DNA from: Limnohabitans sp. B9-3
GTDB lineage: Bacteria; Pseudomonadota; Gammaproteobacteria; Burkholderiales; Burkholderiaceae_C
Assembly: GCF_002778325.1 (NCBI RefSeq)
Contig: NZ_NESI01000006.1
Coordinates: 180,667-244,666 of the forward strand
Direction: 5' to 3'
DNA: 64,000 bases
The notes under the pieces were generated by a model, which saw only the letters and a list, made by a program, of their open reading frames with translations, searched no databases and was not told where the DNA came from. A program made the position numbers and the translations under genes. Shown here piece after piece: positions 43,666 to 53,050 of this stretch (positions are counted from its first letter, which is position 1; each line of letters begins with the position of its first letter).

Positions 43666-45396
43666 ATGACACCGATCTCAGTGCCTCGCGCCAGCCACAT
43701 CACCTTGGCCTGCACCTTGAGTGCCACGCTGATCGCGGGCTGTAGTGGCCTGCCTTGGCAAGCCGCTAGCCCCATGCAACAGCTCACGCCCGCGGTCGGC
43801 GCCAGCTTGCAAAACTGCGACGCTTTGCCGCAGCAATTCAACTTCGCGCGCACTCAGATCGACAGCAGCGCTCGCGTGGCAGCCGGTGTGATGAAGCAAG
43901 GCAACCAACCCCTGCCCGAACACTGCCGCGTAGCTGGCCAAATGAACAAGCGCAAAGGCAGCGATGGCCGCGACTACGCCATTGGCTTTGAAATGCGTTT
44001 GCCTCAACAGTGGAATGGTCGTTTTTATTACCAAGGCAACGGCGGGCTCGACGGCTCGGTGCAACCCGCTTTGGGTGCATTGGGCGGCGGGCCCATCACG
44101 GGCGCGCTGATGCAAGGATTTGCCGTGATCAGCTCGGACGCTGGTCACACGGGCCCCCAAACACCCTACTTTGGCATGGAACCCCAAGCTCGACTCGACT
44201 ACGGCTACCAAGCCGTCGCCAGCCTCACGCCCATGGCCAAAGCGTTGATTCAAACCGCCTATGGCAAAGCGCCCGACCGTTCCTACATCGGCGGTTGCTC
44301 CAACGGTGGACGCCACACTTTGGTGGCAGCCTCTCGTTTGGGCGACCAGTACGACGGCTACTTGGCCGGTGCCCCTGGTTACCGCTTGCCCAATGCCGCC
44401 TTGGCCCAACTCTGGGGCGCACAGCAATGGCAAACCCTGGCCACGCCAGGCGCCACCGTCAAACACCCCATGAACCCGAATGGCAGCTTGGTCGATTTAG
44501 AGAGCGCCTTCACGGCGACCGAACGTCAAATGGTGGGCCGCCGCATCTTGGACGTGTGTGATGCCCTCGACGGCGCGCATGACGGTTTGGTGCAAAACAC
44601 CCAAGCCTGCCAAAGCAGCTTTGATTTGCAACGTGACGTCAAAACCTGCACCGCCACTCGCGACGGCAGTTGCTTGACGGCCGAACAAAAACAAGTGGTG
44701 GCCCGTGTGTTTGCGGGCGGCACCACCGCTGACGGTCAGCCCATTTACGCCAGCTTCCCCTACGACACAGGCGTCGCAGGTGGGAATTGGGCGATGTGGA
44801 AATTTGTCAATGCGTTGGCGCTCGACCCGCTGGCCGTGGGCGCAGTTTTCAGCAGCCCGCCTGATCGCGTGGACCCGTTGAAGATCGACATCAACGCACG
44901 CCCAGCGCTGTTCAACGCGACCAACGCCACCTACACCGAATCGGGTATGAGTTTGATGACGCCCCCCGGTCACAACAACCCCTCTAACCTCACGCCGCTG
45001 CGTGAGCGCGGCGCGAAGATGATGATCTACCACGGCGTGAGCGACCCGATTTTCTCGGCCGACGACTCGCGTCAGTGGTGGTTGCGCGTCAACCAGACAC
45101 AAGACGGCAAAGCGGCTGACTTTGCACGCTACTTCCCCGTGCCAGGCATGCTCCACTGCAGCGGTGGTGCAGCCACTGACCAATTTGATTTGCTGACGCC
45201 CTTGGTCCAATGGGTGGAACAAGGTATTGCGCCACAAGCCACCATCGCCCAAGTCCGCAACGAAGCGGCCGGCAACTCCGAACTGCCCAAGTCATGGGCC
45301 GCCAAGCGCTCACGCCCGTTGTGCGCTTACCCCACCACCGCGCGCTACAAAGGCTCGGGCTCTCTCGAAGAAGCCTCGAACTTTGCGTGCCACTGA
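43666..45396 (+). CDS. Tannase/feruloyl esterase-family lipoprotein
   Basis: Protein of 576 residues in the tannase/feruloyl esterase family. A lipobox LIAGC (C26) predicts an acylated envelope protein. The catalytic triad is S212 (GGCSNGGRH), D460 (GVSDP) and H497 (GMLHCSGG). C211 and C498 sit beside the serine and histidine in the family's CS-D-HC arrangement, which is held by a disulfide. Relatives hydrolyse feruloyl, galloyl or chlorogenate esters; the PET-monomer enzyme MHETase is also in this family. Located after fcs-SDR, it probably frees hydroxycinnamates outside the cytoplasm. Confidence 0.86.
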   Translation: MTPISVPRASHITLACTLSATLIAGCSGLPWQAASPMQQLTPAVGASLQNCDALPQQFNFARTQIDSSARVAAGVMKQGNQPLPEHCRVAGQMNKRKGSDGRDYAIGFEMRLPQQWNGRFYYQGNGGLDGSVQPALGALGGGPITGALMQGFAVISSDAGHTGPQTPYFGMEPQARLDYGYQAVASLTPMAKALIQTAYGKAPDRSYIGGCSNGGRHTLVAASRLGDQYDGYLAGAPGYRLPNAALAQLWGAQQWQTLATPGATVKHPMNPNGSLVDLESAFTATERQMVGRRILDVCDALDGAHDGLVQNTQACQSSFDLQRDVKTCTATRDGSCLTAEQKQVVARVFAGGTTADGQPIYASFPYDTGVAGGNWAMWKFVNALALDPLAVGAVFSSPPDRVDPLKIDINARPALFNATNATYTESGMSLMTPPGHNNPSNLTPLRERGAKMMIYHGVSDPIFSADDSRQWWLRVNQTQDGKAADFARYFPVPGMLHCSGGAATDQFDLLTPLVQWVEQGIAPQATIAQVRNEAAGNSELPKSWAAKRSRPLCAYPTTARYKGSGSLEEASNFACH

Positions 45397-45441
45397 TTTT
45401 TTCAACCGTTTCATTCCACGATTTTTAACAGGAGACAAACC

Positions 45442-46446
45442 ATGAGCAATCGCCGTCAATTCATCCAAACCGCCCTCGCCCCTGTGGCACTGGGTGCCCT
45501 CGCACCGTTCAGCGCCTTTGCGCAAAGCGGTGCCTTGCCGCTTGAACTGGTCAAAATCGTCAACGGCTTCCCCGCCGGTGGCAGCGCCGACGTGACCAGC
45601 CGCCGAATTGGCGACAAACTGGGCAACAGCAGCTACACCAAGAACGGTGCCGTGGTTGAAAACAAAACCGGTGCTGCCGGCCGCATCGCCGTGGAAACGG
45701 TGAAAGCCGCCCCTGCCGACGGCTCCGTGCTGTTGTTGACGCCCTACTCCATGATGGCGATTTACCCGCACATCTACAGCAAGCTGAGCTACGACCCCTT
45801 CAAAGACCTCGTGCCTGTGGCCATGGGCTCCATGTTGTCACACGGTTTGGCCGTGGGCCCCATGGTGCCCGCCAGCGTGAAAAACGTGAAAGACTACTTG
45901 GCTTGGGCCAAAGCCAACCCCAACGACGCCAGCTACGGCTCACCCGCTGCCGGTTCGACCCCTCACTTCTTGGGTGCGTTGCTCGGCTTGAACAACAACG
46001 TCGACCTCAAACACATCCCTTACCGTGGCTCGGTGCCCGGCATTGCCGACGTGATTGGCGGTCAATTGGCCTCCATGATCACGCCCCACGGCGACTTCAT
46101 CGCCAACCACAAAGCGGGCAAGCTGCGCATCATCGCCACGTCGGGCCGCACACGCTCACCGTTTGTGCCTGAAGTGGCGACCTTCGCAGAACAAGGCTTC
46201 ACGGACTTGGTCGTCGAAGAATGGTTCGGCTTCTACGCTCCCGCCAAAACTCCCGCCAACGTGATCGCAGCGGCCAACGCTGCCATCAACGTGGCCCTGA
46301 AGGACAAAGTGGTCATCGACAGCTTGGCCTTGTCTGGCATGGTGCCCGTAGGCGGCTCGGCCGAAGACATGGCGCGCGACATGAAGAAGCAGTACGACGT
46401 GTGGGGCCCCATCGTCAAACGCATCGGCTTCACGGCTGAATCCTGA
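45442..46446 (+). CDS. Bug/TctC-family periplasmic receptor of hydroxycinnamate cluster
   Basis: Binding protein of 334 residues. Its N-terminus has paired arginines (NRRQFIQTALAPVALGALAPF) and ends near SAFAQS, so Sec or Tat export is possible. The mature part has a more divergent Bug pattern: LELVKIVNGFPAGGSADVTSRRIG, VVENKTG and HIPYRGS. AGGAGACAAACC precedes the ATG. It lies between the esterase and the acyl-CoA dehydrogenase genes, so the ligand may be a hydroxycinnamate or a phenylpropanoid. Confidence 0.85.
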   Translation: MSNRRQFIQTALAPVALGALAPFSAFAQSGALPLELVKIVNGFPAGGSADVTSRRIGDKLGNSSYTKNGAVVENKTGAAGRIAVETVKAAPADGSVLLLTPYSMMAIYPHIYSKLSYDPFKDLVPVAMGSMLSHGLAVGPMVPASVKNVKDYLAWAKANPNDASYGSPAAGSTPHFLGALLGLNNNVDLKHIPYRGSVPGIADVIGGQLASMITPHGDFIANHKAGKLRIIATSGRTRSPFVPEVATFAEQGFTDLVVEEWFGFYAPAKTPANVIAAANAAINVALKDKVVIDSLALSGMVPVGGSAEDMARDMKKQYDVWGPIVKRIGFTAES

Positions 46447-46468
46447 TCGACCCTGCGGAGCTGAGCAC

Positions 46469-48190
46469 ATGACTTACCAACCCCGTCTTGAAGACATCCA
46501 ATTCATCTTGGAGAAGGTGCTTCATGTGCCGCAACGCATCGCAGAAATGCCTGCGTTCGCCGAGGTCGATGCCGACCTTATGAACCAGGTGCTGGAAGAA
46601 GCCGGCAAATTTGTGGGCGAGCAAATCGCCCCCCTCAACCGCGTCGGCGATGAAGTCGGCGCACATATTCAAGACGGGGTGGTCACCATGCCACCCGGTT
46701 TCAAAGCGGCGTACCAAGCGTTTTGGCAGTCCGGCTGGGCCTCGCTGAGCACCGCCACCGAAGACGGCGGCCAAGCCTTGCCTGCCGTGCTGGAAAGCGT
46801 GTTGTACGAATGGCTGTCCGCCGCCAACCAAGGTTGGAGCATGGCCCCTGGCTTGCTGCACGGTGCCTATGAATGCATCAAGCACCATGCCAGCGCTGAG
46901 CTTAAAGCGCAATATTTGACGAAGGTGGGCACCGGCGAATGGCTGGCCACCATGTGTTTGACCGAGCCCCACGCGGGCAGCGATTTAGGCCTGGCCAACA
47001 CGCGCGCCACGCCACAAGCAGACGGCAGCTTTGCCATCCGCGGCACCAAAATTTTCATCTCGGGCGGCGAGCACGACTTGACCGACAACATCGTGCATTT
47101 GGTGTTGGCCCGCCTGCCCGACGCACCCGCTGGCCCCAAAGGCTTGTCGCTGTTTTTGGTGCCCAAGTTTTACGCCGACGGCACGCGCAGTGCGGTGCAT
47201 TGCGAGCGCATCGAAGAAAAGATGGGCATCCATGGCAGCCCCACTTGCGTGATGCGCTTTGACGAAGCCCAAGGCTGGCTGATCGGCGAGGTCGGGCGCG
47301 GCCTCAACGCCATGTTCGTGATGATGAATGCGGCCCGCTTGCACGTTGCCCTGCAAGGCGTGGGTTTGCTCGACGCCGCGTGGCAAAAAGCCGACGCCTA
47401 CGCCCACGAGCGCCGCCAGATGCGTGCGCCCAAACCAGCGGGTGTCAAAGGCACAGCTGCGGCTGACTTGATCATCGAACACCCCGCCATGCGCCGCATT
47501 TTGGATACACAACGCGCCTGGGTCGATGGCTCGCGCGTGCTGGCCTACAAAACAGGCTTGGCGTTGGACCAAGCCAAACATCACCCGGACGCCGCGCAGC
47601 GTGAATCAGCACAGCGCTGGTGCGCCTTGATCACACCCATCTTGAAATCGGCCTGTACAGACCAAGGCTTTCATGGCGCGAGCGACTGCTTGCAAGTCTT
47701 TGGCGGCCACGGCTATGTCAGCGAATGGGGCATTGAGCAAAACGTGCGCGACGCCCGCATCGCCATGATTTACGAGGGCACCAACGAAATTCAAGCCATT
47801 GACTTGCTGATGCGTAAAGTCTTGAGCGACGGCGGCAGCGCCCTGAACGCGTTGCTGGACGAATTGGCCCAGCCCCTGTCGGCTGCCCAACCGCACGAAG
47901 CCCAAGTGCTCGATTTGTTTGCGCAGTTGCGGGCCATCACCGCAGAGGCGGTGAAGGTCAACGGCCAGTCAGAAGGTGCCATCGCTTTAAGTTGGATCGC
48001 GGGCGACTACCTGCGTTTGGCTGCGTTGGCGTTGCTAGCTTGGAGTTGGACCCAAATTGACCAAGCCGCCACCGCACACGCCTCAGACGCTGCACGGTGG
48101 CAAGCCCCTTCCACCGCGTTGCGCGCGTGGGTGCTGCCCGAGTTCGGCATGCGCGCGGCCATGATTCGCGGACAATTCACCGCGACATGA
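46469..48190 (+). CDS. Acyl-CoA dehydrogenase (long form), aryl-propionyl-CoA candidate
   Basis: FAD-dependent acyl-CoA dehydrogenase of 573 residues, the extended type with a C-terminal helical domain (about 470-573). FAD-contact motif MCLTEPHAGSDLG is near 158-170, VFGGHGYV near 410-417, and the catalytic base is probably E436 in MIYEGTNEIQ. In Phd/Cou pathways an acyl-CoA dehydrogenase desaturates dihydrocinnamoyl-CoA esters, letting saturated phenylpropanoids enter the route. The next gene (MarR) overlaps its stop by four bases. Confidence 0.85.
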   Translation: MTYQPRLEDIQFILEKVLHVPQRIAEMPAFAEVDADLMNQVLEEAGKFVGEQIAPLNRVGDEVGAHIQDGVVTMPPGFKAAYQAFWQSGWASLSTATEDGGQALPAVLESVLYEWLSAANQGWSMAPGLLHGAYECIKHHASAELKAQYLTKVGTGEWLATMCLTEPHAGSDLGLANTRATPQADGSFAIRGTKIFISGGEHDLTDNIVHLVLARLPDAPAGPKGLSLFLVPKFYADGTRSAVHCERIEEKMGIHGSPTCVMRFDEAQGWLIGEVGRGLNAMFVMMNAARLHVALQGVGLLDAAWQKADAYAHERRQMRAPKPAGVKGTAAADLIIEHPAMRRILDTQRAWVDGSRVLAYKTGLALDQAKHHPDAAQRESAQRWCALITPILKSACTDQGFHGASDCLQVFGGHGYVSEWGIEQNVRDARIAMIYEGTNEIQAIDLLMRKVLSDGGSALNALLDELAQPLSAAQPHEAQVLDLFAQLRAITAEAVKVNGQSEGAIALSWIAGDYLRLAALALLAWSWTQIDQAATAHASDAARWQAPSTALRAWVLPEFGMRAAMIRGQFTAT

Positions 48191-48624
48191 ACGACGACAT
48201 CGACACCCGCTATCTCGAAACGCTGCTGGGCTACAACACCCGACGAGCCTCTCTGACCATCATCAGCCGCTTCATGGAGCGCATGGCGGTGTTCGAGTTG
48301 CGACCCGTTGATTTTTCGGTGCTGTCGCTGATTGGGCACAACCCCGGCATCACGTCTCGCCAACTGTGCAGCGTGCTCAATATCTTGCCGCCCAACTTGG
48401 TGGGGTTTCTCAAAGCCTTTGAAAAACGTCAGCTGATTGAGCGCAAACCCCACCCGACCGATGGCCGTGCGGTGGGTTTGTTCTTGACGGAATCTGGCAG
48501 TGCACTGATGCGTGAAGCCGAAGCCACAGCCGAAGTGTCTGATTTGAGTACCGCCACGAACCTGACCGCGACTGAGCGTAAGACCCTCACCCGCTTGCTC
48601 CAAAAGATTTACTTGCCCAACTGA
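48187..48624 (+). CDS. MarR-family transcriptional regulator
   Basis: Winged-helix regulator of 145 residues. Recognition region is GITSRQLCSVLNILPPNLVGFLKAFEKRQLIERK (about 55-88), and the wing is PTDGRAVGLFLTESG. It is the only classical transcription regulator in the window. MarR proteins next to hydroxycinnamate genes (CouR, FerR types) usually repress and are released by the CoA thioester. The palindromes between the amidohydrolase and crotonase genes are the likely targets. The ATGA overlap with the dehydrogenase gene suggests that it is translated from the same transcript and thus autoregulated. Confidence 0.86.
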   Translation: MNDDIDTRYLETLLGYNTRRASLTIISRFMERMAVFELRPVDFSVLSLIGHNPGITSRQLCSVLNILPPNLVGFLKAFEKRQLIERKPHPTDGRAVGLFLTESGSALMREAEATAEVSDLSTATNLTATERKTLTRLLQKIYLPN

Positions 48625-48681
48625 GCCAGCGGGGCTCGTTACACTCTAAAGCTTCGATTTCTGACCCTCAAGGACTTCCCC

Positions 48682-49032
48682 ATGATCACCACCCCTTCCG
48701 GCCTGCAATACATCGACACCGTGGAAGGCGACGGCGCTACAGCCGCTGCTGGCCAATACGTCAGCGTGCACTACACCGGCTGGCTCTACAAAGACGGCGA
48801 GCAAGGTGCCAAGTTTGACTCCAGCCGTGACCGCAACGACCCTTTTCAATTTGGTTTGGGCGCCGGCATGGTCATCAAAGGCTGGGACGAAGGCGTGCAA
48901 GGCATGAAAATCGGTGGCCAACGCACCTTGATCATTCCCGCGGAACTGGGCTACGGTGCCCGCGGCGCTGGCGGCGTGATTCCGGCCAACGCGACCCTCA
49001 AATTTGATGTGGAATTGCTCGGCATCGAATAA
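48682..49032 (+). CDS. FKBP-type peptidyl-prolyl isomerase
   Basis: Small single-domain FKBP of 116 residues. The active-site residues [18 protein letters not shown] (about 30-47), [36 protein letters not shown] and the end FDVELLGIE are all in place. No signal peptide, so it is cytoplasmic. It speeds proline cis-trans isomerisation during folding. It stands before the heat-shock genes but has its own terminator, so it is probably a separate unit. Confidence 0.9.
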   Translation: MITTPSGLQYIDTVEGDGATAAAGQYVSVHYTGWLYKDGEQGAKFDSSRDRNDPFQFGLGAGMVIKGWDEGVQGMKIGGQRTLIIPAELGYGARGAGGVIPANATLKFDVELLGIE

Positions 49033-49044
49033 AGACAGCACTAT

Positions 49045-49085
49045 CCGCGCAGCCTGCGCGGACCTGACGGGGCCCCTTGGGGCCC
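49045..49085 (+). terminator. Tandem hairpins after the FKBP gene
   Basis: Two GC-rich hairpins follow the stop: CCGCGCA-GCC-TGCGCGG (49045-49061) and GGGCCCC-TT-GGGGCCC (49070-49085), with a T-run (TTTTT) at 49092-49096, seven bases after the second. This is a rho-independent terminator, somewhat spaced from its T-run. Confidence 0.65.
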
Positions 49086-49138
49086 TGTTGCTTTTTGTAG
49101 TGGACCAACTGAGGACGTCTTTTATTTGTAAGACCCCT

Positions 49139-49166
49139 CTTGAAATAGGGTCTGCGGCCCCCAAGT
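49139..49166 (+). promoter_or_regulatory. Sigma-32 heat-shock promoter before grpE
   Basis: CTTGAAA at 49139-49145 is a perfect heat-shock -35. After 13 bases comes CCCCAAGT (49159-49166), against a consensus CCCCATNT with one mismatch. It lies 47 bases before the grpE ATG and would drive grpE-dnaK-dnaJ under heat shock. Confidence 0.75.
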
Positions 49167-49213
49167 CTGAACCATCTTTTTACGTAACTTAGCTTTCAAC
49201 AAGTCTTTCAAGC

Positions 49214-49783
49214 ATGTCTGAACCTACACACACCCTCGACGCCGCCGCACAAGAAGCCGCGCTACAAGCCGCCGCCCAAACCCTGGCGCAAGCCGCTGAG
49301 CCAGCCGCCCCAATCGACCCACTGGCCGCAGCACAAGCCGAAATCGCAGCATTGCAAGCCAAAGCAGCCGAGTTGCAAGACCAATATGTGCGCGGCCAAG
49401 CCGATGTACAAAACGCCCGTCGCCGTGCGGACGAAGAAGTCTCCAAAGCCCGCAAGTTCGCCCTCGAGAGCTTTGCCGACAGTTTGTTGCCCGTCCTCGA
49501 CAGCCTCGAAGCTGGCTTGGCCGTGCAAACCGCCACCCCTGAGCAAATCCGCGAAGGCGCAGAAGCCACCTTGCGCCAACTCAAAAGCGCCATGGAGCGC
49601 AACAAGATCATCGCGATCGACCCAGCAGCGGGCGCCAAGTTTGACCCCACGCAGCACCAAGCCATCAGCGTGGTGCCGGCTGAACAAGACCCCAACACCA
49701 TCGTCGCTGTGCTGCAAAAAGGCTACGTGATCGCAGAGCGCGTATTGCGCCCTGCCTTGGTCACCGTGACTGCACCGAAATAA
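49214..49783 (+). CDS. grpE: Nucleotide exchange factor GrpE
   Basis: GrpE of 189 residues, the exchange factor that releases ADP from DnaK. An alanine-glutamine-rich N-terminal region (about 10-65) is the predicted coiled coil, followed by the [21 protein letters not shown] motif (about 55-76). The C-terminal wing has [16 protein letters not shown] and [20 protein letters not shown]. The N-terminal tail is unusually alanine-rich. The gene is the first of the heat-shock set, 72 bases before dnaK. Confidence 0.93.
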   Translation: MSEPTHTLDAAAQEAALQAAAQTLAQAAEPAAPIDPLAAAQAEIAALQAKAAELQDQYVRGQADVQNARRRADEEVSKARKFALESFADSLLPVLDSLEAGLAVQTATPEQIREGAEATLRQLKSAMERNKIIAIDPAAGAKFDPTQHQAISVVPAEQDPNTIVAVLQKGYVIAERVLRPALVTVTAPK

Positions 49784-49854
49784 ACCACTTGAAATCTGCA
49801 GAGTTAGCCTTAACTACTGCCCATCTGAATTTTTAAAATCACTGGAGTAAGAAC

Positions 49855-51777
49855 ATGGGAAGAATCATCGGTATTGACTTAGGCACCACCAACTCGTGCG
49901 TGGCCATCATGGAAGGCAACACGACCAAAGTGATCGAGAACGCCGAAGGCGCTCGCACCACCCCGTCGATCATTGCGTATCAAGAAGACGGCGAAATCTT
50001 GGTCGGCGCTTCGGCCAAGCGCCAAGCGGTGACCAACCCACGCAACACGCTGTACGCGGTCAAGCGTTTGATCGGTCGCAAATTCAGCGAAAAAGAAGTT
50101 CAAAAAGACATCGATTTGATGCCCTACACCATTGCCAAAGCCGATAACGGCGACGCATGGGTGGAAGTGCGCGGCAACAAGTTGGCCCCGCCTCAAATCA
50201 GCGCTGAAATTCTGCGCAAGATGAAGAAAACTGCCGAAGACTACCTCGGCGAAGAAGTGACTGAAGCCGTCATCACGGTGCCCGCTTACTTCAACGACGC
50301 ACAGCGTCAAGCCACCAAAGATGCAGGCCGCATCGCAGGCTTGGACGTCAAGCGCATCATCAACGAACCCACCGCAGCGGCGTTGGCGTTCGGCTTGGAC
50401 AAAACCGAAAAAGGCGATCGCAAGATTGCTGTGTATGACTTGGGTGGCGGCACGTTCGACGTGTCCATCATCGAAATCGCCGACGTCGATGGCGAAAAAC
50501 AATTCGAAGTGTTGTCCACCAACGGCGATACGTTTTTGGGCGGCGAAGACTTCGACCAACGCATCATCGACTTCATCATCTCCGAGTTCAAGAAAGAATC
50601 TGGCGTTGATTTGTCCAAAGACGTGTTGGCCTTGCAGCGCCTGAAAGAAGCCGCTGAAAAAGCCAAGATCGAGTTGTCATCGGCCACCTCGACCGACATC
50701 AACTTGCCCTACATCACGGCTGACGCCTCAGGCCCTAAGCACTTGAACATCAAACTCAACCGCGCCAAGTTGGAGCAGTTGGTGGAAGAGTTGGTTGAGC
50801 GCACCATCGCCCCTTGCCGCATGGCCATCAAAGACGCCGGCGTGTCAGTCAGCGACATTGACGACGTGATCTTGGTCGGCGGTATGAGCCGTATGCCCAA
50901 GGTGCAAGAGAAGGTCAAAGAGTTCTTCGGTCAAGAGCCTCGTCGTGACGTGAACCCTGACGAAGCCGTGGCCGTGGGCGCTGCGATTCAAGGCCAAGTG
51001 TTGTCAGGCGACCGTACCGACGTGTTGTTGCTCGACGTGACCCCGCTGTCTTTGGGCATCGAAACCCTGGGCGGCGTGATGACCAAGATGATCGTCAAGA
51101 ACACGACCATCCCCACGAAGTTTGCACAAACCTTCTCCACCGCCGACGACAACCAACCTGCCGTGACCATCAAGGTCTACCAAGGCGAGCGCGAAATGGC
51201 TGCTGGCAACAAGAGCTTGGGTGAGTTCAACCTCGAAGGCATCGCGCCTGCAGCACGCGGTACCCCACAAATTGAAGTGTCGTTTGACATTGACGCCAAC
51301 GGCATCTTGCACGTGGGCGCCAAAGACAAAGCCACCGGCAAAGAAAACAAGATCACGATCAAGGCCAACTCTGGCTTGTCAGAAGACGAGATTCAACAAA
51401 TGGTGAAAGACGCCGAGTTGAACGCCGCTGAAGACAAGAAGAAACTCGAAATCGTGCAGTCGCGCAACCAAGCTGATGCCGCTGTTCACAGCGTGAAGAA
51501 GAGCTTGGGCGAGCACGGCGACAAACTCGATGCGGGCGAAAAAGAAGCCATCGAAGCTGCGATCAAAGACGTCGAAGAAGCACTGAAAGGCGAAGACAAA
51601 GCCGACATCGATGCCAAGACCGAAACCTTGATGACTGCCTCGCAAAAGTTGGGTGAAAAAGTCTACGCCGACATGCAAGCCGCACAAGCGGCAGGTGGCG
51701 CAGCCGCAGGCCCTGAAGCCAAACCAGCCGACGACAACGTGGTCGACGCTGAAGTGAAAGAAGTCAAAAAAGGCTAA
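49855..51777 (+). CDS. dnaK: Chaperone DnaK (Hsp70)
   Basis: Hsp70 chaperone of 640 residues. The ATP-binding domain (about 1-385) begins [17 protein letters not shown] and has the phosphate motifs [15 protein letters not shown] and [12 protein letters not shown]. The substrate domain follows (about 395-500), and an alpha-helical lid with an Ala-Gly-rich linker ends in AEVKEVKKG, the usual bacterial DnaK tail. GGAGTAAGAAC lies before the ATG. With DnaJ and GrpE it folds nascent and stressed proteins and regulates sigma-32 levels. Confidence 0.97.
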   Translation: MGRIIGIDLGTTNSCVAIMEGNTTKVIENAEGARTTPSIIAYQEDGEILVGASAKRQAVTNPRNTLYAVKRLIGRKFSEKEVQKDIDLMPYTIAKADNGDAWVEVRGNKLAPPQISAEILRKMKKTAEDYLGEEVTEAVITVPAYFNDAQRQATKDAGRIAGLDVKRIINEPTAAALAFGLDKTEKGDRKIAVYDLGGGTFDVSIIEIADVDGEKQFEVLSTNGDTFLGGEDFDQRIIDFIISEFKKESGVDLSKDVLALQRLKEAAEKAKIELSSATSTDINLPYITADASGPKHLNIKLNRAKLEQLVEELVERTIAPCRMAIKDAGVSVSDIDDVILVGGMSRMPKVQEKVKEFFGQEPRRDVNPDEAVAVGAAIQGQVLSGDRTDVLLLDVTPLSLGIETLGGVMTKMIVKNTTIPTKFAQTFSTADDNQPAVTIKVYQGEREMAAGNKSLGEFNLEGIAPAARGTPQIEVSFDIDANGILHVGAKDKATGKENKITIKANSGLSEDEIQQMVKDAELNAAEDKKKLEIVQSRNQADAAVHSVKKSLGEHGDKLDAGEKEAIEAAIKDVEEALKGEDKADIDAKTETLMTASQKLGEKVYADMQAAQAAGGAAAGPEAKPADDNVVDAEVKEVKKG

Positions 51778-51802
51778 ACCCTTTTCCGCTTTCTGAGCTG
51801 AT

Positions 51803-51841
51803 TTCGCCGCGTTTCGCCTGCAAAGGTGAACACGCGGCGAA
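51803..51841 (+). other. Long hairpin between dnaK and dnaJ
   Basis: TTCGCCGCGT (51803-51812) pairs with ACGCGGCGAA (51832-51841). An inner stem TTCGCC/GGTGAA (51813-51818 with 51825-51830, one G-U) closes a TGCAAA loop, with a single bulged C at 51831. No T-run follows. It may stabilise dnaK mRNA or lower dnaJ expression. Confidence 0.6.
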
Positions 51842-51880
51842 GTCTTGATCAAGCCCCACAAAAACGGCACTGCCCACACC

Positions 51881-53017
51881 ATGTCCAAACGCGATTTTTA
51901 TGAAGTTCTCGGCCTTGCCAAAGGCGCGAGCGACGACGAGATCAAAAAGGCTTATCGCAAACTCGCGATGAAGCACCACCCCGACCGCAACCAAGGCGAA
52001 AAGGCCAAGGAAGCCGAGGCGATGTTCAAAGAGGTCAAAGAGGCTTACGAGATGTTGTCCGATCCGCAAAAGCGCGCGGCCTACGACCAGTACGGCCATG
52101 CAGGCGTCGATCCCAATATGCGCGGCGGCCCTGGCGGTGGCGATTTTGGCGGTGGTTTTGGTGAAGCGTTTGGCGACATCTTTGGTGACATCTTCGGTCA
52201 GCAACGCAGGGGCGGCGGTGGCGGTCGTCAGGTCTACCGCGGCAACGACCTGAGCTACGCCATGGAAATCACGCTGGAAGAAGCGGCCAACGGCAAAGAC
52301 GCGCAACTCAAGATTCCCGGCTGGGACGCGTGCGAGACCTGTGATGGCAGCGGCGCCAAGCCTGGCACCTCGGTCAAAACTTGCTCGACCTGTCACGGCA
52401 GCGGCCAAGTGCAAATGCGCCAAGGCTTTTTCAGCGTGCAGCAAACCTGCCCACACTGCCGAGGCTCAGGCAAGGTCATTCCCGACCCATGCACCATGTG
52501 TCATGGCCAAGGCAAGATCAAAAAGCAGAAAACACTGGAAGTCAAAATCCCAGCTGGCATTGATGACGGCATGCGCATTCGCAGCACGGGCAACGGTGAG
52601 CCTGGCACCAATGGCGGGCCACCCGGTGATTTGTTTATCGAGATTCGCGTCAAGAAACACGACATCTTCGAGCGCGATGGCGACGACCTGCATTGCTCCG
52701 TTCCGATCAGCTTCACCACAGCGGCGTTGGGCGGCGAGATCAGCGTGCCGACCCTGGCGGGCGAGGCGGCCATTGACATTCCTGAAGGCACCCAAAACGA
52801 CAAACAATTCCGTTTGCGCGGCAAGGGCCTGAAAGGCATTCGCTCCAGCTTCCCCGGCGATTTGTACTGCCACATTTCAGTGGAGACGCCGATCAAACTG
52901 ACCGAGCACCAACGCAAATTGCTCAAAGAGCTGGATGAATCGCTGAAAAAAGGGGGCACGAAACACTCTCCCGCTGAAGGCGGTTGGGCTGACAAGCTGA
53001 AGCGGTTTTTCAGCTAA
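51881..53017 (+). CDS. dnaJ: Chaperone DnaJ (Hsp40)
   Basis: Co-chaperone of 378 residues. J domain at about 1-70 with HPD in KHHPDRN, a Gly/Phe region (about 75-125), and four zinc-binding repeats [24 protein letters not shown] and CTMCHGQG (about 145-215). The C-terminal substrate domains end in KLKRFFS. It stimulates DnaK ATPase and delivers clients. The ATG at 51881 gives [11 protein letters not shown]; an upstream in-frame codon exists but lies beside the hairpin. It ends the heat-shock cluster. Confidence 0.96.
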   Translation: MSKRDFYEVLGLAKGASDDEIKKAYRKLAMKHHPDRNQGEKAKEAEAMFKEVKEAYEMLSDPQKRAAYDQYGHAGVDPNMRGGPGGGDFGGGFGEAFGDIFGDIFGQQRRGGGGGRQVYRGNDLSYAMEITLEEAANGKDAQLKIPGWDACETCDGSGAKPGTSVKTCSTCHGSGQVQMRQGFFSVQQTCPHCRGSGKVIPDPCTMCHGQGKIKKQKTLEVKIPAGIDDGMRIRSTGNGEPGTNGGPPGDLFIEIRVKKHDIFERDGDDLHCSVPISFTTAALGGEISVPTLAGEAAIDIPEGTQNDKQFRLRGKGLKGIRSSFPGDLYCHISVETPIKLTEHQRKLLKELDESLKKGGTKHSPAEGGWADKLKRFFS

Positions 53018-53050
53018 GAATCGACGCTCTTAAAGGCGCATACTTGAAGC

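Noticed and set aside
49788..49826. Second sigma-32 promoter directly before dnaK (CTTGAAA and CCCATCT)
   Set aside because: The boxes are 25 bases apart, well beyond the usual 11-17, so they are unlikely to work together.
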